Assembly (NCBI GenBank): GCA_016218485.1
Contig: JACRDY010000051.1
Span: 1-5,394, forward strand
Reading direction: 5' to 3'
From: Candidatus Falkowiibacteriota bacterium
Lineage (GTDB): Bacteria > Patescibacteriota > Patescibacteriia > JACRDY01
DNA length: 5,394 bases
A program made the translations under genes and the position numbers. Shown piece after piece: positions 1 through 5,256 of this stretch. The first letter of the stretch is position 1, and each line of letters starts with the position of its first letter. The notes under the pieces were generated by a model that worked only from the letters and a program-made list of their open reading frames with translations, was not told the DNA's origin and ran no database searches.

Positions 1-1046
1 GGGTGGTTTGATCTTCTATCGGCCGCGGCGGTTAGTTGCATAATTTCGCCCTCGGTATATTTCTCGTTCAAAATTTCAACATCCGTGACAATTGGCTTGC
101 CGATAGTGAGCGTGCCGGTCTTATCAAAAATAATCGTGTCTATATGCGCAAGTTCTTCTAAAAAAACTCCGCCCTTGAGCAAAATACCCTCACGGGCCGC
201 GCGAGCAATGCCCGCAATCATAACCAGCGGGGTCGCAAGCCCCAATTCCGCAGGAGAAGTGAAAATGAGGAGAGCTATAATTGTTCTCACATCTTGGGTG
301 ATAATGTAAACCGCAGCTACGAAAACAAATGAAACAGGAATCAAGTATGCGGCGATCTTGTCCGTCAGTTTCTGAACAGGCGCTCGTTTTTCTTGAGCTT
401 CTTCGACCAACGTAATGATATGAGCAAAGAGCGTATCTTCGCGCAACTTAGTTACTCGCGCATCAAGCGCGCCAGTTTGGAGAATTGTTCCGGCATATAC
501 TTCATTACCCTCGTTTTTTTCCTGCGGCATATTCTCTCCAGTAATTGCCGCTTGATTGACTGCGCCGTTGCCGTGGATCACCGCGCCGTCAATCGGTATT
601 TTTTCCCCTGCTTTTATTAGCACCACATCACCTATCTTAAGATTCTCTATTTGAACCACTTCTTCTTTGCCATTTTCGCGTTTCAAACGGGCAGTTTTTG
701 GAATCTCGTCAATCAAGCTTCGGATGGAAGTTCGCGCACCTTCGCTGATAACATCGCCGATGAATTCGGCGATAATGATGATGAGAAGGATAATGCCTGC
801 CGCAAGATATTCTTTGCCTAAGACTGCGACAATGACGGCAATAGTGATATATATTTCCGTTCCAATTTTCCGTTCTTTGAATAATCCCTCAACACCTTCT
901 TTCGCTAATCCGAACAAACCGAATATTAGTCCGGCAAGAAATACGGGAAATGGTATAACCGAAAAAGAAAACAAACCGCTCAATACGGCTAAAATTGCAA
1001 TCCTTGCGACCTCTAATGTGTGTTCTTTTATAATTTGCCTAGTCAT
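1..1046 (-). CDS. P1B-like heavy-metal-translocating P-type ATPase, N-terminal 348 residues (runs off left edge)
   Basis: Probable ATP-driven cation exporter of the inner membrane. Reading the minus strand from ATG at 1046 gives an unbroken frame to the window edge. In order: about four hydrophobic helices (residues ~12-30, 34-48, 64-77, 79-99); an actuator domain (~115-220) with TGEN at 169-172 preceded by VNQA, as in Zn/Cd-type P1B pumps; a helix pair (~232-250, 254-276) with SPAELGLATP from residue 264; the phosphorylation motif DKTGTLT at 308-314 (Asp308 the phosphoacceptor); and an HP dipeptide beginning at His348, the nucleotide-domain mark of P1B pumps. No HMA or Cys-rich domain precedes the first helix. 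Pumps of this family usually have about 600-700 residues, so roughly half is missing. In-frame stops lie just upstream and no other start fits; an AGGAAG 13 nt before the ATG is a weak ribosome site. The gene follows tRNA-Ser by 93 nt with no clear promoter of its own. Family is secure; the metal is not, because the usual Cys ligand is replaced by Ala266. Confidence 0.93.
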   Translation of the reverse strand, partial: MTRQIIKEHTLEVARIAILAVLSGLFSFSVIPFPVFLAGLIFGLFGLAKEGVEGLFKERKIGTEIYITIAVIVAVLGKEYLAAGIILLIIIIAEFIGDVISEGARTSIRSLIDEIPKTARLKRENGKEEVVQIENLKIGDVVLIKAGEKIPIDGAVIHGNGAVNQAAITGENMPQEKNEGNEVYAGTILQTGALDARVTKLREDTLFAHIITLVEEAQEKRAPVQKLTDKIAAYLIPVSFVFVAAVYIITQDVRTIIALLIFTSPAELGLATPLVMIAGIARAAREGILLKGGVFLEELAHIDTIIFDKTGTLTIGKPIVTDVEILNEKYTEGEIMQLTAAADRRSNH

Positions 1047-1139
1047 ATTTAAGATATTTCTTCCTTACTACTTCTATTTCAATAAATCCTCAACGGAAGC
1101 GCCGAGGCAATCTCTTTCAATTTCGCTGAATGTAAAACT

Positions 1140-1227
1140 TGGCGGAGAGGGAGGGATTCGAACCCCCGAACCCTTTCGGGTTACTCGCTTTCCAAGCGAG
1201 CGCACTAGACCACTATGCGACCTCTCC
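1140..1227 (-). tRNA. tRNA-Ser (anticodon GGA), CCA encoded
   Basis: Decodes UCC/UCU serine codons. The fold is complete. The acceptor stem GGAGAGG/CCTCTCC is perfect. The D stem is GCAT/GTGC, and the anticodon stem CTCGC/GCGAG has loop TTGGAAA (anticodon GGA). A long class II variable arm, AACCC-GAAA-GGGTT, is diagnostic for Ser/Leu/Tyr tRNAs. The T arm has loop TTCGAAT. The discriminator base is G, as usual for bacterial tRNA-Ser, followed by a genomically encoded CCA at 1142-1140. It is transcribed from a near-consensus promoter just upstream. The P-type ATPase gene lies 93 nt downstream on the same strand. Confidence 0.97.
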
Positions 1228-1240
1228 AAAAAGTACACCC

Positions 1241-1269
1241 ATTCTAGCCTATCACGGCCAAAAAATCAA
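1241..1269 (-). promoter_or_regulatory. Sigma70-type promoter of tRNA-Ser
   Basis: On the minus strand a -35 box TTGATT (1269-1264) and a -10 box TAGAAT (1246-1241) are separated by exactly 17 nt. The predicted start is about 7 nt further on, giving a leader of roughly 5-8 nt before the mature tRNA end at 1227. Both boxes differ only slightly from TTGACA/TATAAT. It may also supply transcription of the ATPase gene, since no terminator is visible between the tRNA and that gene. Confidence 0.7.
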
Positions 1270-1325
1270 CTCCTGATTATCGCTTCAGGGCTAGACAAAT
1301 TCAAAACTCTAACAGAGTAAGGAGC

Positions 1326-1382
1326 GTGGGGTTGCTGGAGTAGAGACGCAAAGCTTTGCGTCTCTACAAATTCACCCCCCAC
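1326..1382. repeat. Perfect 28-bp palindrome inside a larger imperfect inverted repeat
   Basis: The core at 1340-1367 is a perfect palindrome whose half-site is GTAGAGACGCAAAG, with no unpaired centre. Outside it, GTGGGG (1326-1331) is mirrored by CCCCAC (1377-1382), so the whole unit is about 57 bp with mismatched flanks. No T-tract follows the core on either strand, so it is not a typical intrinsic terminator. It sits between the end of the gatCA operon and the tRNA-Ser promoter. From memory, GTAGAGACG-type palindromes recur as dispersed repeats in cyanobacterial and candidate-phyla genomes. Whether this one is dispersed in its genome cannot be seen here. Confidence 0.8.
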
Positions 1383-1501
1383 CCAAGATGCCGGCAACCT
1401 CACCTGTCCTTCCCTGAATAAGGAGGAGAGACGTACTCACCTCCCTCCTGCCCTCCCCCAACGCATGAAAGAGACTGTCGAGCAAAGCTTGGGGAGAGTC
1501 T
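1383..1501. other. Gene-free, strand-asymmetric C/T-rich intergenic tract, possibly degenerate repeat
   Basis: Part of the roughly 330-bp stretch 1228-1557 that encodes no convincing protein. The plus strand is dominated by runs such as CCTCCCTCCTGCCCTCCCCC (1440-1459). Short imperfect inverted matches are present: TCCTT/AAGGA around 1408-1425, and CTCCCCCAA (1453-1461) against TTGGGGAGAG (1490-1499). The look is of degenerate repeat sequence, not of a conserved RNA. Any open frame crossing it is low in complexity, runs through the adjacent terminator, and is not believable. No function is assigned. Confidence 0.4.
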
Positions 1502-1538
1502 AAAAAATAAACAAACCAAAAACCCCTGCGAACAGGAG
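1502..1538 (-). terminator. Rho-independent terminator of the gatCA-envelope operon (UUCG tetraloop)
   Basis: Minus-strand RNA forms CUCCUG-UUCG-CAGGGG (1538-1523), a 6-bp stem with one G-U pair closed by a stable UUCG tetraloop. A U-rich tail follows immediately over 1522-1502 (UUUUUGG, then UUUG, then UUUAUUUUUU). It lies 19 nt after the stop codon of the 38-residue gene. That position supports the short gene as the real last gene of the operon and separates the operon from the tRNA. Confidence 0.8.
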
Positions 1539-1557
1539 CATTGGCTGGAACGACATG

Positions 1558-1674
1558 CTAGCGCGACGACAGTACCGTCAGGACGAGAGCGGCGAGGGCC
1601 ACCATGGCCACGCCCACCATTACCCCCATCCAAAAGGCGCTGCCTAAACGCGAGATTTTTAATTCTTGCATCAT
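1558..1674 (-). CDS. Small single-pass membrane protein, 38 aa, coupled to the PKD-protein gene
   Basis: Unrecognised small protein, function unknown. The frame opens with tandem ATG ATG at 1674-1669. The first ATG overlaps the TGA stop of the PKD-domain gene as ATGA (1674-1671), the classic layout for translational coupling or reinitiation; no Shine-Dalgarno is visible. The product starts MMQELKISRLGSAFW and then has one uninterrupted hydrophobic helix (about residues 13-35) rich in Val, Ala, Met and Leu, with small-residue spacing G17, G21, A23, A26, A28. It ends SSR followed by TAG. The short charged N-terminus before the helix suggests a tail-like membrane peptide with almost nothing outside the bilayer. 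The intrinsic terminator begins 19 nt after the stop, as expected for the last gene in a transcript. An inferred role is as a partner or accessory of the PKD surface protein. A chance frame is the alternative, but overlap, hydrophobicity and terminator placement all argue for a gene. Confidence 0.72.
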   Translation of the reverse strand: MMQELKISRLGSAFWMGVMVGVAMVALAALVLTVLSSR

Positions 1675-2873
1675 AGTGATTTAGGTGATGAATTTTTTTT
1701 CTTAGCTAATGGTTTACCTCCGGCAACGAGACGTTGCACTCTCTCTATGGTATGAGCGCGCAAACCATAGAGCAGCAGCGTGAGTACCAGACCTAAAACG
1801 ACGAGCAGCGCCCACATCCGGCCGTTACCGGGGCTAAACCAGGAAGTGGTGATGGTGACCTCATCAGTCAGCACATTATGAGCCGCGTCCTCAACAGTCA
1901 GACGAACCGTATGCGCTCCGGTGGCGGTGAAACGGTGTGTCACCAGCCGGTCGGCCGATTGGCGTCCGTCGCCAAAATCCCAAACATAGGTAAAATCATC
2001 CAGAAGATCATCAGGCACGTCGGTTTGGAATTTATATTTAGACCAGCCGAGGCTCTGGACAATAATCTGCACGGCATTGAGCGACCGTTCAGTGACCAGA
2101 TTCAAAACTTGCACAGTATCCCCTGCCTCCTCCGGCGCACCTGCGGCCGGTAGTACAGCCGTCACACTCTCTGGAGCGGGAGCCGCTGCGGGCGGCAGAT
2201 TCTCTGATGACGCAGCGGTTTTTGGCGGCGCGGTGAAGAGCGACTTCGGCTTGGGTGCCGGTTTAGGTTCCGGTATCACCACGGGCGACGGCTGCCAGCG
2301 ACTCGGGTCTAGAGGAAACGCGTCATCATTGTCAGAGTGCGTGTCACCATCGGTATCGGCCTTTTGTGGATCAGTTCCACTGCCGCCATTGACCCCACCG
2401 GTTTCCGCCGTATCTGGTATGCCATCATTATCATCATCACTATCCTGCTGGTCGCCAGCGCCATCATTATCCGTGTCATAATCGGGATATAGGAGGCCGG
2501 TCTGCTGCTCATTATTCTCTGGTCGCTGATCAATGACATCAGAAGTAATGATCACCACTCTAATATTAAAAGTACTGCTCGGCACCGTCACCTCCGTCCA
2601 GGCGTCATCATAGGTGCCCGAGAGCACCTGCAGCTTATTTGGCTCACCGAGCGGCTGACTGCCCAAATAAAAATAAATATACCCCAGAACGTCATTGACG
2701 CCATAGTTATGCACCCGAGCGACAATGCTCATCTTCTTACCGGCGATAATCTGCCCGCCGACGATCCGCACATCCTCTTGATGGAACCCCAGATCATAAT
2801 CAAAAGCGGCACGGGAAGCCACCGGCAGGAGCAGGGCGAACAGCGCGCCGAGGATGAGAAATTTTTTGAGCAT
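1671..2873 (-). CDS. Secreted, C-terminally membrane-anchored surface protein with CARDB-like, TSP3-like and PKD domains (400 aa)
   Basis: Likely a cell-surface protein; no enzyme motif is seen. A Sec signal peptide (MLKKF, hydrophobic core, likely cleavage after ASRA at 22) is followed by a CARDB-like beta domain (~35-126, ending in the typical ENNE). Next come two Asp-rich thrombospondin type 3-like calcium-binding stretches (131-157 with DTDNDGAGD and DDDNDGIPD; 173-190 with DTDGD). A Pro/Ala/Lys-rich linker spans ~195-250. A PKD domain (~278-343) carries WDFGDG at 298-303 and the HTVRLTV strand. A helix at 353-371 and a basic tail (KKK at 391-393) end the protein. This predicts an extracellular body held by one C-terminal helix with the tail in the cytoplasm. 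The start is the ATG that gives the signal peptide; no ribosome site is visible before it. It is separated from the HEPN-like gene by an 83-nt gap holding a hairpin repeat, and its TGA overlaps the next start. Adhesion or envelope structure is inference only. Confidence 0.9.
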   Translation of the reverse strand: MLKKFLILGALFALLLPVASRAAFDYDLGFHQEDVRIVGGQIIAGKKMSIVARVHNYGVNDVLGYIYFYLGSQPLGEPNKLQVLSGTYDDAWTEVTVPSSTFNIRVVIITSDVIDQRPENNEQQTGLLYPDYDTDNDGAGDQQDSDDDNDGIPDTAETGGVNGGSGTDPQKADTDGDTHSDNDDAFPLDPSRWQPSPVVIPEPKPAPKPKSLFTAPPKTAASSENLPPAAAPAPESVTAVLPAAGAPEEAGDTVQVLNLVTERSLNAVQIIVQSLGWSKYKFQTDVPDDLLDDFTYVWDFGDGRQSADRLVTHRFTATGAHTVRLTVEDAAHNVLTDEVTITTSWFSPGNGRMWALLVVLGLVLTLLLYGLRAHTIERVQRLVAGGKPLAKKKNSSPKSL

Positions 2874-2884
2874 AGAATAGATTA

Positions 2885-2937
2885 GTTAAAAGTTATAAAG
2901 TTGAAAGTTTCATCCTTTTAACTTTATAACTTTTAAC
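2885..2937. repeat. Long A/T-rich inverted repeat (23-bp stem) built of GTTAnAAA units
   Basis: Arms GTTAAAAGTTATAAAGTT (2885-2902) and its exact complement (2920-2937) are perfect over 18 bp. The stem continues past one G-T position with AAAG/CTTT (2904-2907, 2915-2918), leaving a 7-nt loop TTTCATC. Each arm is itself a short tandem of 7-8-nt GTT(A)nAAA units, and the right side carries one more unit to about 2945. It occupies the only gap inside the gatCA-envelope operon. Neither strand has a T-run after the stem, so termination is not indicated. mRNA processing, stability or a dispersed repeat are possible. Confidence 0.85.
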
Positions 2938-2956
2938 TTTCTAACTGGCAACTGAT

Positions 2957-3397
2957 TTACAACACCCGCAGCGTCTGCAGCGCCCGCTTAAACTGTTGGA
3001 GCGCCGAACGGGCGGTTCTCGCGTCCAAGTGATAATCCGTCTCATGCACCAGCCGATTGCGCGCTTTGTGGGCCGGCCAGACATCCCGAATCTGCGGATG
3101 ACGGTAGGCCGCGCTGCGTAGCCGCTCGCCCAGATCTTTACCCGGGAAACCAACAGACTTGAGGGCGTAGTCCAAGAGCTTGTCCGCCTCCATAATCGCC
3201 AGTTTCCACGACACGTCAGAATTCTGCTCCAGCAGCTGCTCAATGCCCGCCCACTGCTGTTTGACCCGGTCAACAATGTAATCCTCCGCGCCAGCGCTTT
3301 TCATTCGGCGAACCACCAGCCAAATGAGAACAATAATAATTATACCACCGGCGACGGCCAGCCAAAAATAATCTGCGGGATTCATCGTAATAGTCAT
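2957..3397 (-). CDS. Membrane-anchored HEPN-like protein (146 aa)
   Basis: Function unknown; resembles the HEPN superfamily, many of whose members are RNases or RNA-associated. A strongly hydrophobic helix at ~11-29 is followed by RRMK, predicting an N-out anchor with the rest in the cytoplasm. A helical domain (~38-146) then contains ADKLLDYALKSVGF (71-84), DLGERLRSA (88-96) and PAHKARNRLVHE (108-119). R113-N114-x3-H118 fits the HEPN Rx4-6H motif, and the pattern of an early Asp/Leu-rich helix, GERL and the RNxxxH helix is typical of the fold. The ATG overlaps the gatA stop as ATGA (3397-3394), pointing to translational coupling; a second ATG four codons in is possible. No ribosome site is seen. 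Similar short proteins with one or two TM helices and a HEPN-like tail are common in candidate-phyla genomes, as I recall them. An active RNase would need the Arg/His pair, which is present; activity is unproven. Confidence 0.85.
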   Translation of the reverse strand: MTITMNPADYFWLAVAGGIIIIVLIWLVVRRMKSAGAEDYIVDRVKQQWAGIEQLLEQNSDVSWKLAIMEADKLLDYALKSVGFPGKDLGERLRSAAYRHPQIRDVWPAHKARNRLVHETDYHLDARTARSALQQFKRALQTLRVL

Positions 3398-4854
3398 AGA
3401 GATGGTTTACGGGTATGCCAATCAGTCACCTGCTGATACTGGTGTCCGAGACGGAGAACCACATCTTCACCTAAAGCCGGACCAACCAGCTGCATGCCTA
3501 CAGGTAAATGATCCGCGGTAAAGCCGCACGGCACGGACAGACCGCAGACTCCGGCCAAACTAACCGGAACCATATAAATATCCGCCAAATACATCGCGAG
3601 TGGGTCATCCACTTTAGCGCCGAGATCAAACGGCGGAAACGGCGACACCGGCGTTAAGAGGGCGTCCACTTTAGCAAACACACCCGTAAAATCTTGCTTG
3701 ATCAGCGTCCTGACCTTTGACGCTTGCGTGTAGTAAGCGTCATAATACCCGTGCGACAGGGCAAACGTGCCGATCATGATCCGCCGCTTGACTTCTTCAG
3801 GGAAACCGTCGCGCCGGGAAAAAGTATATGTCTCAAACAGATCTTTGGCCTGGCTACTGCGCACGCCGTAGCGGATCCCGTCCAAGCGGGATAAGTTGGC
3901 GCTGTCTTCAGACGGCACCACAATATAGTAGACGGCGATGGCGTATTTGGTGTGCGGCAAGCTGACTTCCACAATTTCCACGCCTAATTCTTCCAATTGC
4001 TTAATCGCCGTGGCAATAATTTTCCGGGACTCGTCATCCAGCCCTTCGGCAAAATATTCTCGCGGTAAACCGACGGTCAGGCCCTTGATATCGCGCTCAA
4101 TCTCGCGAGTGTACTGCGGTATGGGCTTGTCAAACGTGGTGGAGTCCAGCGGATCGTGGCCGGCAATCGTTTCCATAATCGCCGCCGCGTCCCAGACTGT
4201 TTTACTCATGGGCCCAACGGTATCCAGTGAAGACGCCATGGGCATGACACCGTAGCGAGAATTCCGGCCATAGCTGACTTTGAGTCCCACGACACCGCAG
4301 AACGACGCCGGCTGCCGGATCGAGCCGCCGGTATCTTCACCAATGGCATAGATACAGCTGTCAGCCGCCAATGCCGCGGCTGAACCGCCGGATGAGCCAC
4401 CTGGCACTTTCGTCAAATTCCACGGGTTCTTGACCGGCCCGTACTGGCTGTTCTCATTACTGGCGCCGTGGCCAAAGGCATCACAATTATTTTTACCAAT
4501 AATCACTCCCCCGCTCTCTCTGATTCGCTTAATCACCGTGGCGTCATACGGCGGAATGTAGTTATCCAAAATTTTGGCCGCGCCGGTTGAACGGATGCCT
4601 TTGGTGCAGAGCGCGTCTTTGATCGCCACCGGAATACCGGTCAAGTAGGAAATATCTTCACCGCTGCTAATCAGCTTATCGGCACTGTGCACCGCGGCCC
4701 GGGCTGGCTCCTCGGCAATCGTGATATAAGCATTAAGCTGTGGATTGATTTTTTTCGCTTGCTCCAAACATCCCGTTAACAGTTCCCCGGCTGAAAACTG
4801 TTTGGTTTTTAAACCTTCATGCGCCTCTTTCAATGTTAATGCATTGAGCGACAT
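3394..4854 (-). CDS. gatA: Aspartyl/glutamyl-tRNA amidotransferase subunit A (GatA, 486 aa)
   Basis: Cytoplasmic glutaminase subunit of GatCAB. It hydrolyses glutamine and passes the ammonia to GatB for amidation of Glu-tRNA(Gln) and/or Asp-tRNA(Asn). The amidase signature is intact: Lys79 (VAIKDA), GGSSGGSAAA at 152-161 with the cis-Ser154, and Ser178 in DTGGSIRQPA. These match the Lys-Ser-Ser triad numbering known for Staphylococcus aureus GatA. Arg358 and Asp425, the residues there that hold glutamine, also fall at the same numbers. Length is normal (about 485). The frame stays open 36 codons further upstream, but that stretch lies inside gatC and is unlike any GatA; MSLNALTLKEA at 4854 is the typical start, one nucleotide after the gatC stop. 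Oddities: the usual KDN is KDA, and the usual DEFAMGSS is DAFGHGAS. The TGA stop overlaps the next start by 4 nt. gatB is not adjacent, so it must be elsewhere. Confidence 0.97.
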   Translation of the reverse strand: MSLNALTLKEAHEGLKTKQFSAGELLTGCLEQAKKINPQLNAYITIAEEPARAAVHSADKLISSGEDISYLTGIPVAIKDALCTKGIRSTGAAKILDNYIPPYDATVIKRIRESGGVIIGKNNCDAFGHGASNENSQYGPVKNPWNLTKVPGGSSGGSAAALAADSCIYAIGEDTGGSIRQPASFCGVVGLKVSYGRNSRYGVMPMASSLDTVGPMSKTVWDAAAIMETIAGHDPLDSTTFDKPIPQYTREIERDIKGLTVGLPREYFAEGLDDESRKIIATAIKQLEELGVEIVEVSLPHTKYAIAVYYIVVPSEDSANLSRLDGIRYGVRSSQAKDLFETYTFSRRDGFPEEVKRRIMIGTFALSHGYYDAYYTQASKVRTLIKQDFTGVFAKVDALLTPVSPFPPFDLGAKVDDPLAMYLADIYMVPVSLAGVCGLSVPCGFTADHLPVGMQLVGPALGEDVVLRLGHQYQQVTDWHTRKPSL

Positions 4855-4855
4855 A

Positions 4856-5161
4856 CTATTCTTCAGTTGTATCAAACACCGCTTTGACCCGAATAAATTC
4901 ACCCTCACGATCCGGCCAATTCTGCTTGATCGCCGCAACGGTCTCTGGAGCACAATCAACAATCTCGTCCAGTCGATCCACGTCCCCCAAACCGGTCACC
5001 TGGTAGGTCGGCTCCACATTAGTCGTCTCCACCTCCTGCAGCTGGTCAATGTAATCCAAAATGTCAGTCAGCTGTTTGGCGTACTTTTTCTTTTCCGGAG
5101 CCGACAAATCCAGCCGGGCCAACCGGGCAATATGCTCTACTTCTTTTTGGCTTAATTTCAT
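4856..5161 (-). CDS. gatC: Aspartyl/glutamyl-tRNA amidotransferase subunit C (GatC, 101 aa)
   Basis: Small belt-like subunit that wraps GatA and GatB and stabilises the GatCAB complex. The N-terminal half has the GatC helical signature (MKLSQKEVEHIARLARLDLS, 1-20; KQLTDILDYIDQLQEVETTN, 29-48). The middle carries the extended VEPTYQVTGL, and the C-terminus is GEFIRVKAVFD. The usual length for the family is about 95-100 residues. The start has a good ribosome site, GAGGG at 5175-5171, 9 nt before the ATG. It is the first gene of the unit, about 20 nt from the predicted transcription start of the strong promoter at 5217-5188. Its TAG is followed by one nucleotide and then the gatA ATG, so the subunits should be made in step. 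Confidence 0.96.
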   Translation of the reverse strand: MKLSQKEVEHIARLARLDLSAPEKKKYAKQLTDILDYIDQLQEVETTNVEPTYQVTGLGDVDRLDEIVDCAPETVAAIKQNWPDREGEFIRVKAVFDTTEE

Positions 5162-5187
5162 ACAAATAGTCCCTCAATTGATGTTTC

Positions 5188-5217
5188 ATTATAACACCTT
5201 TGTTGTGCCATTGACAA
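5188..5217 (-). promoter_or_regulatory. Extended -10 sigma70 promoter driving the gatCA operon
   Basis: On the minus strand a -35 box TTGTCA (5217-5212) is followed, after 18 nt, by a perfect -10 TATAAT (5193-5188) preceded by TGT, an extended -10 (TGnTATAAT). The start is predicted near 5181, giving a leader of about 20 nt that carries the GAGGG ribosome site of gatC. It lies only about 40 bp from the 3' end of the transposase frame. No operator-like inverted repeat overlaps it. Confidence 0.8.
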
Positions 5218-5256
5218 ATTGTTCTCTTTTGTTAAACTAAACATCACCTGACAGAC

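Noticed and set aside
85..620. Two plus-strand frames of about 75 codons
   Set aside because: Both are antisense shadows of the ATPase actuator and phosphorylation domains, which give a clear protein on the other strand.
1272..1289. CCTGA/TCAGG hairpin upstream of the tRNA as a terminator
   Set aside because: The stem is only 5 bp and the T-run is displaced and overlaps the -35 region of the tRNA promoter.
667..1320. 217-codon open frame on the plus strand
   Set aside because: It lies antisense to the P-type ATPase and runs straight through the tRNA-Ser gene; its peptide resembles no family.
1400..1633. 77-codon minus-strand frame
   Set aside because: It crosses the intrinsic terminator and the C/T-rich tract, overlaps the 38-residue gene in another frame, and its peptide is low-complexity.
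1878..2539. Frames of 76-134 codons overlapping the PKD gene on both strands
   Set aside because: They arise from the repetitive Asp, Pro and Ala codons of the surface protein; no domain or start signal supports them.
2885..2937. Hairpin as an intrinsic terminator between the HEPN-like and PKD genes
   Set aside because: There is no T-run after the stem on the transcribed strand, and the stem is almost all A/T.
2884..2945. CRISPR-like array from the short GTTAnAAA repeats
   Set aside because: Units are 7-8 nt and contiguous with no spacers; no cas gene is present in the window.
1671..3397. UGA recoding, as known in some candidate-phyla lineages
   Set aside because: UGA ends both gatA and the PKD gene at sensible lengths with overlapping downstream starts, and no in-frame UGA is needed inside any gene.
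4855..4962. 36-codon N-terminal extension of gatA
   Set aside because: It is the out-of-frame reading of the gatC 3' end; the family start is MSLNALTLKEA at 4854, just after the gatC stop.
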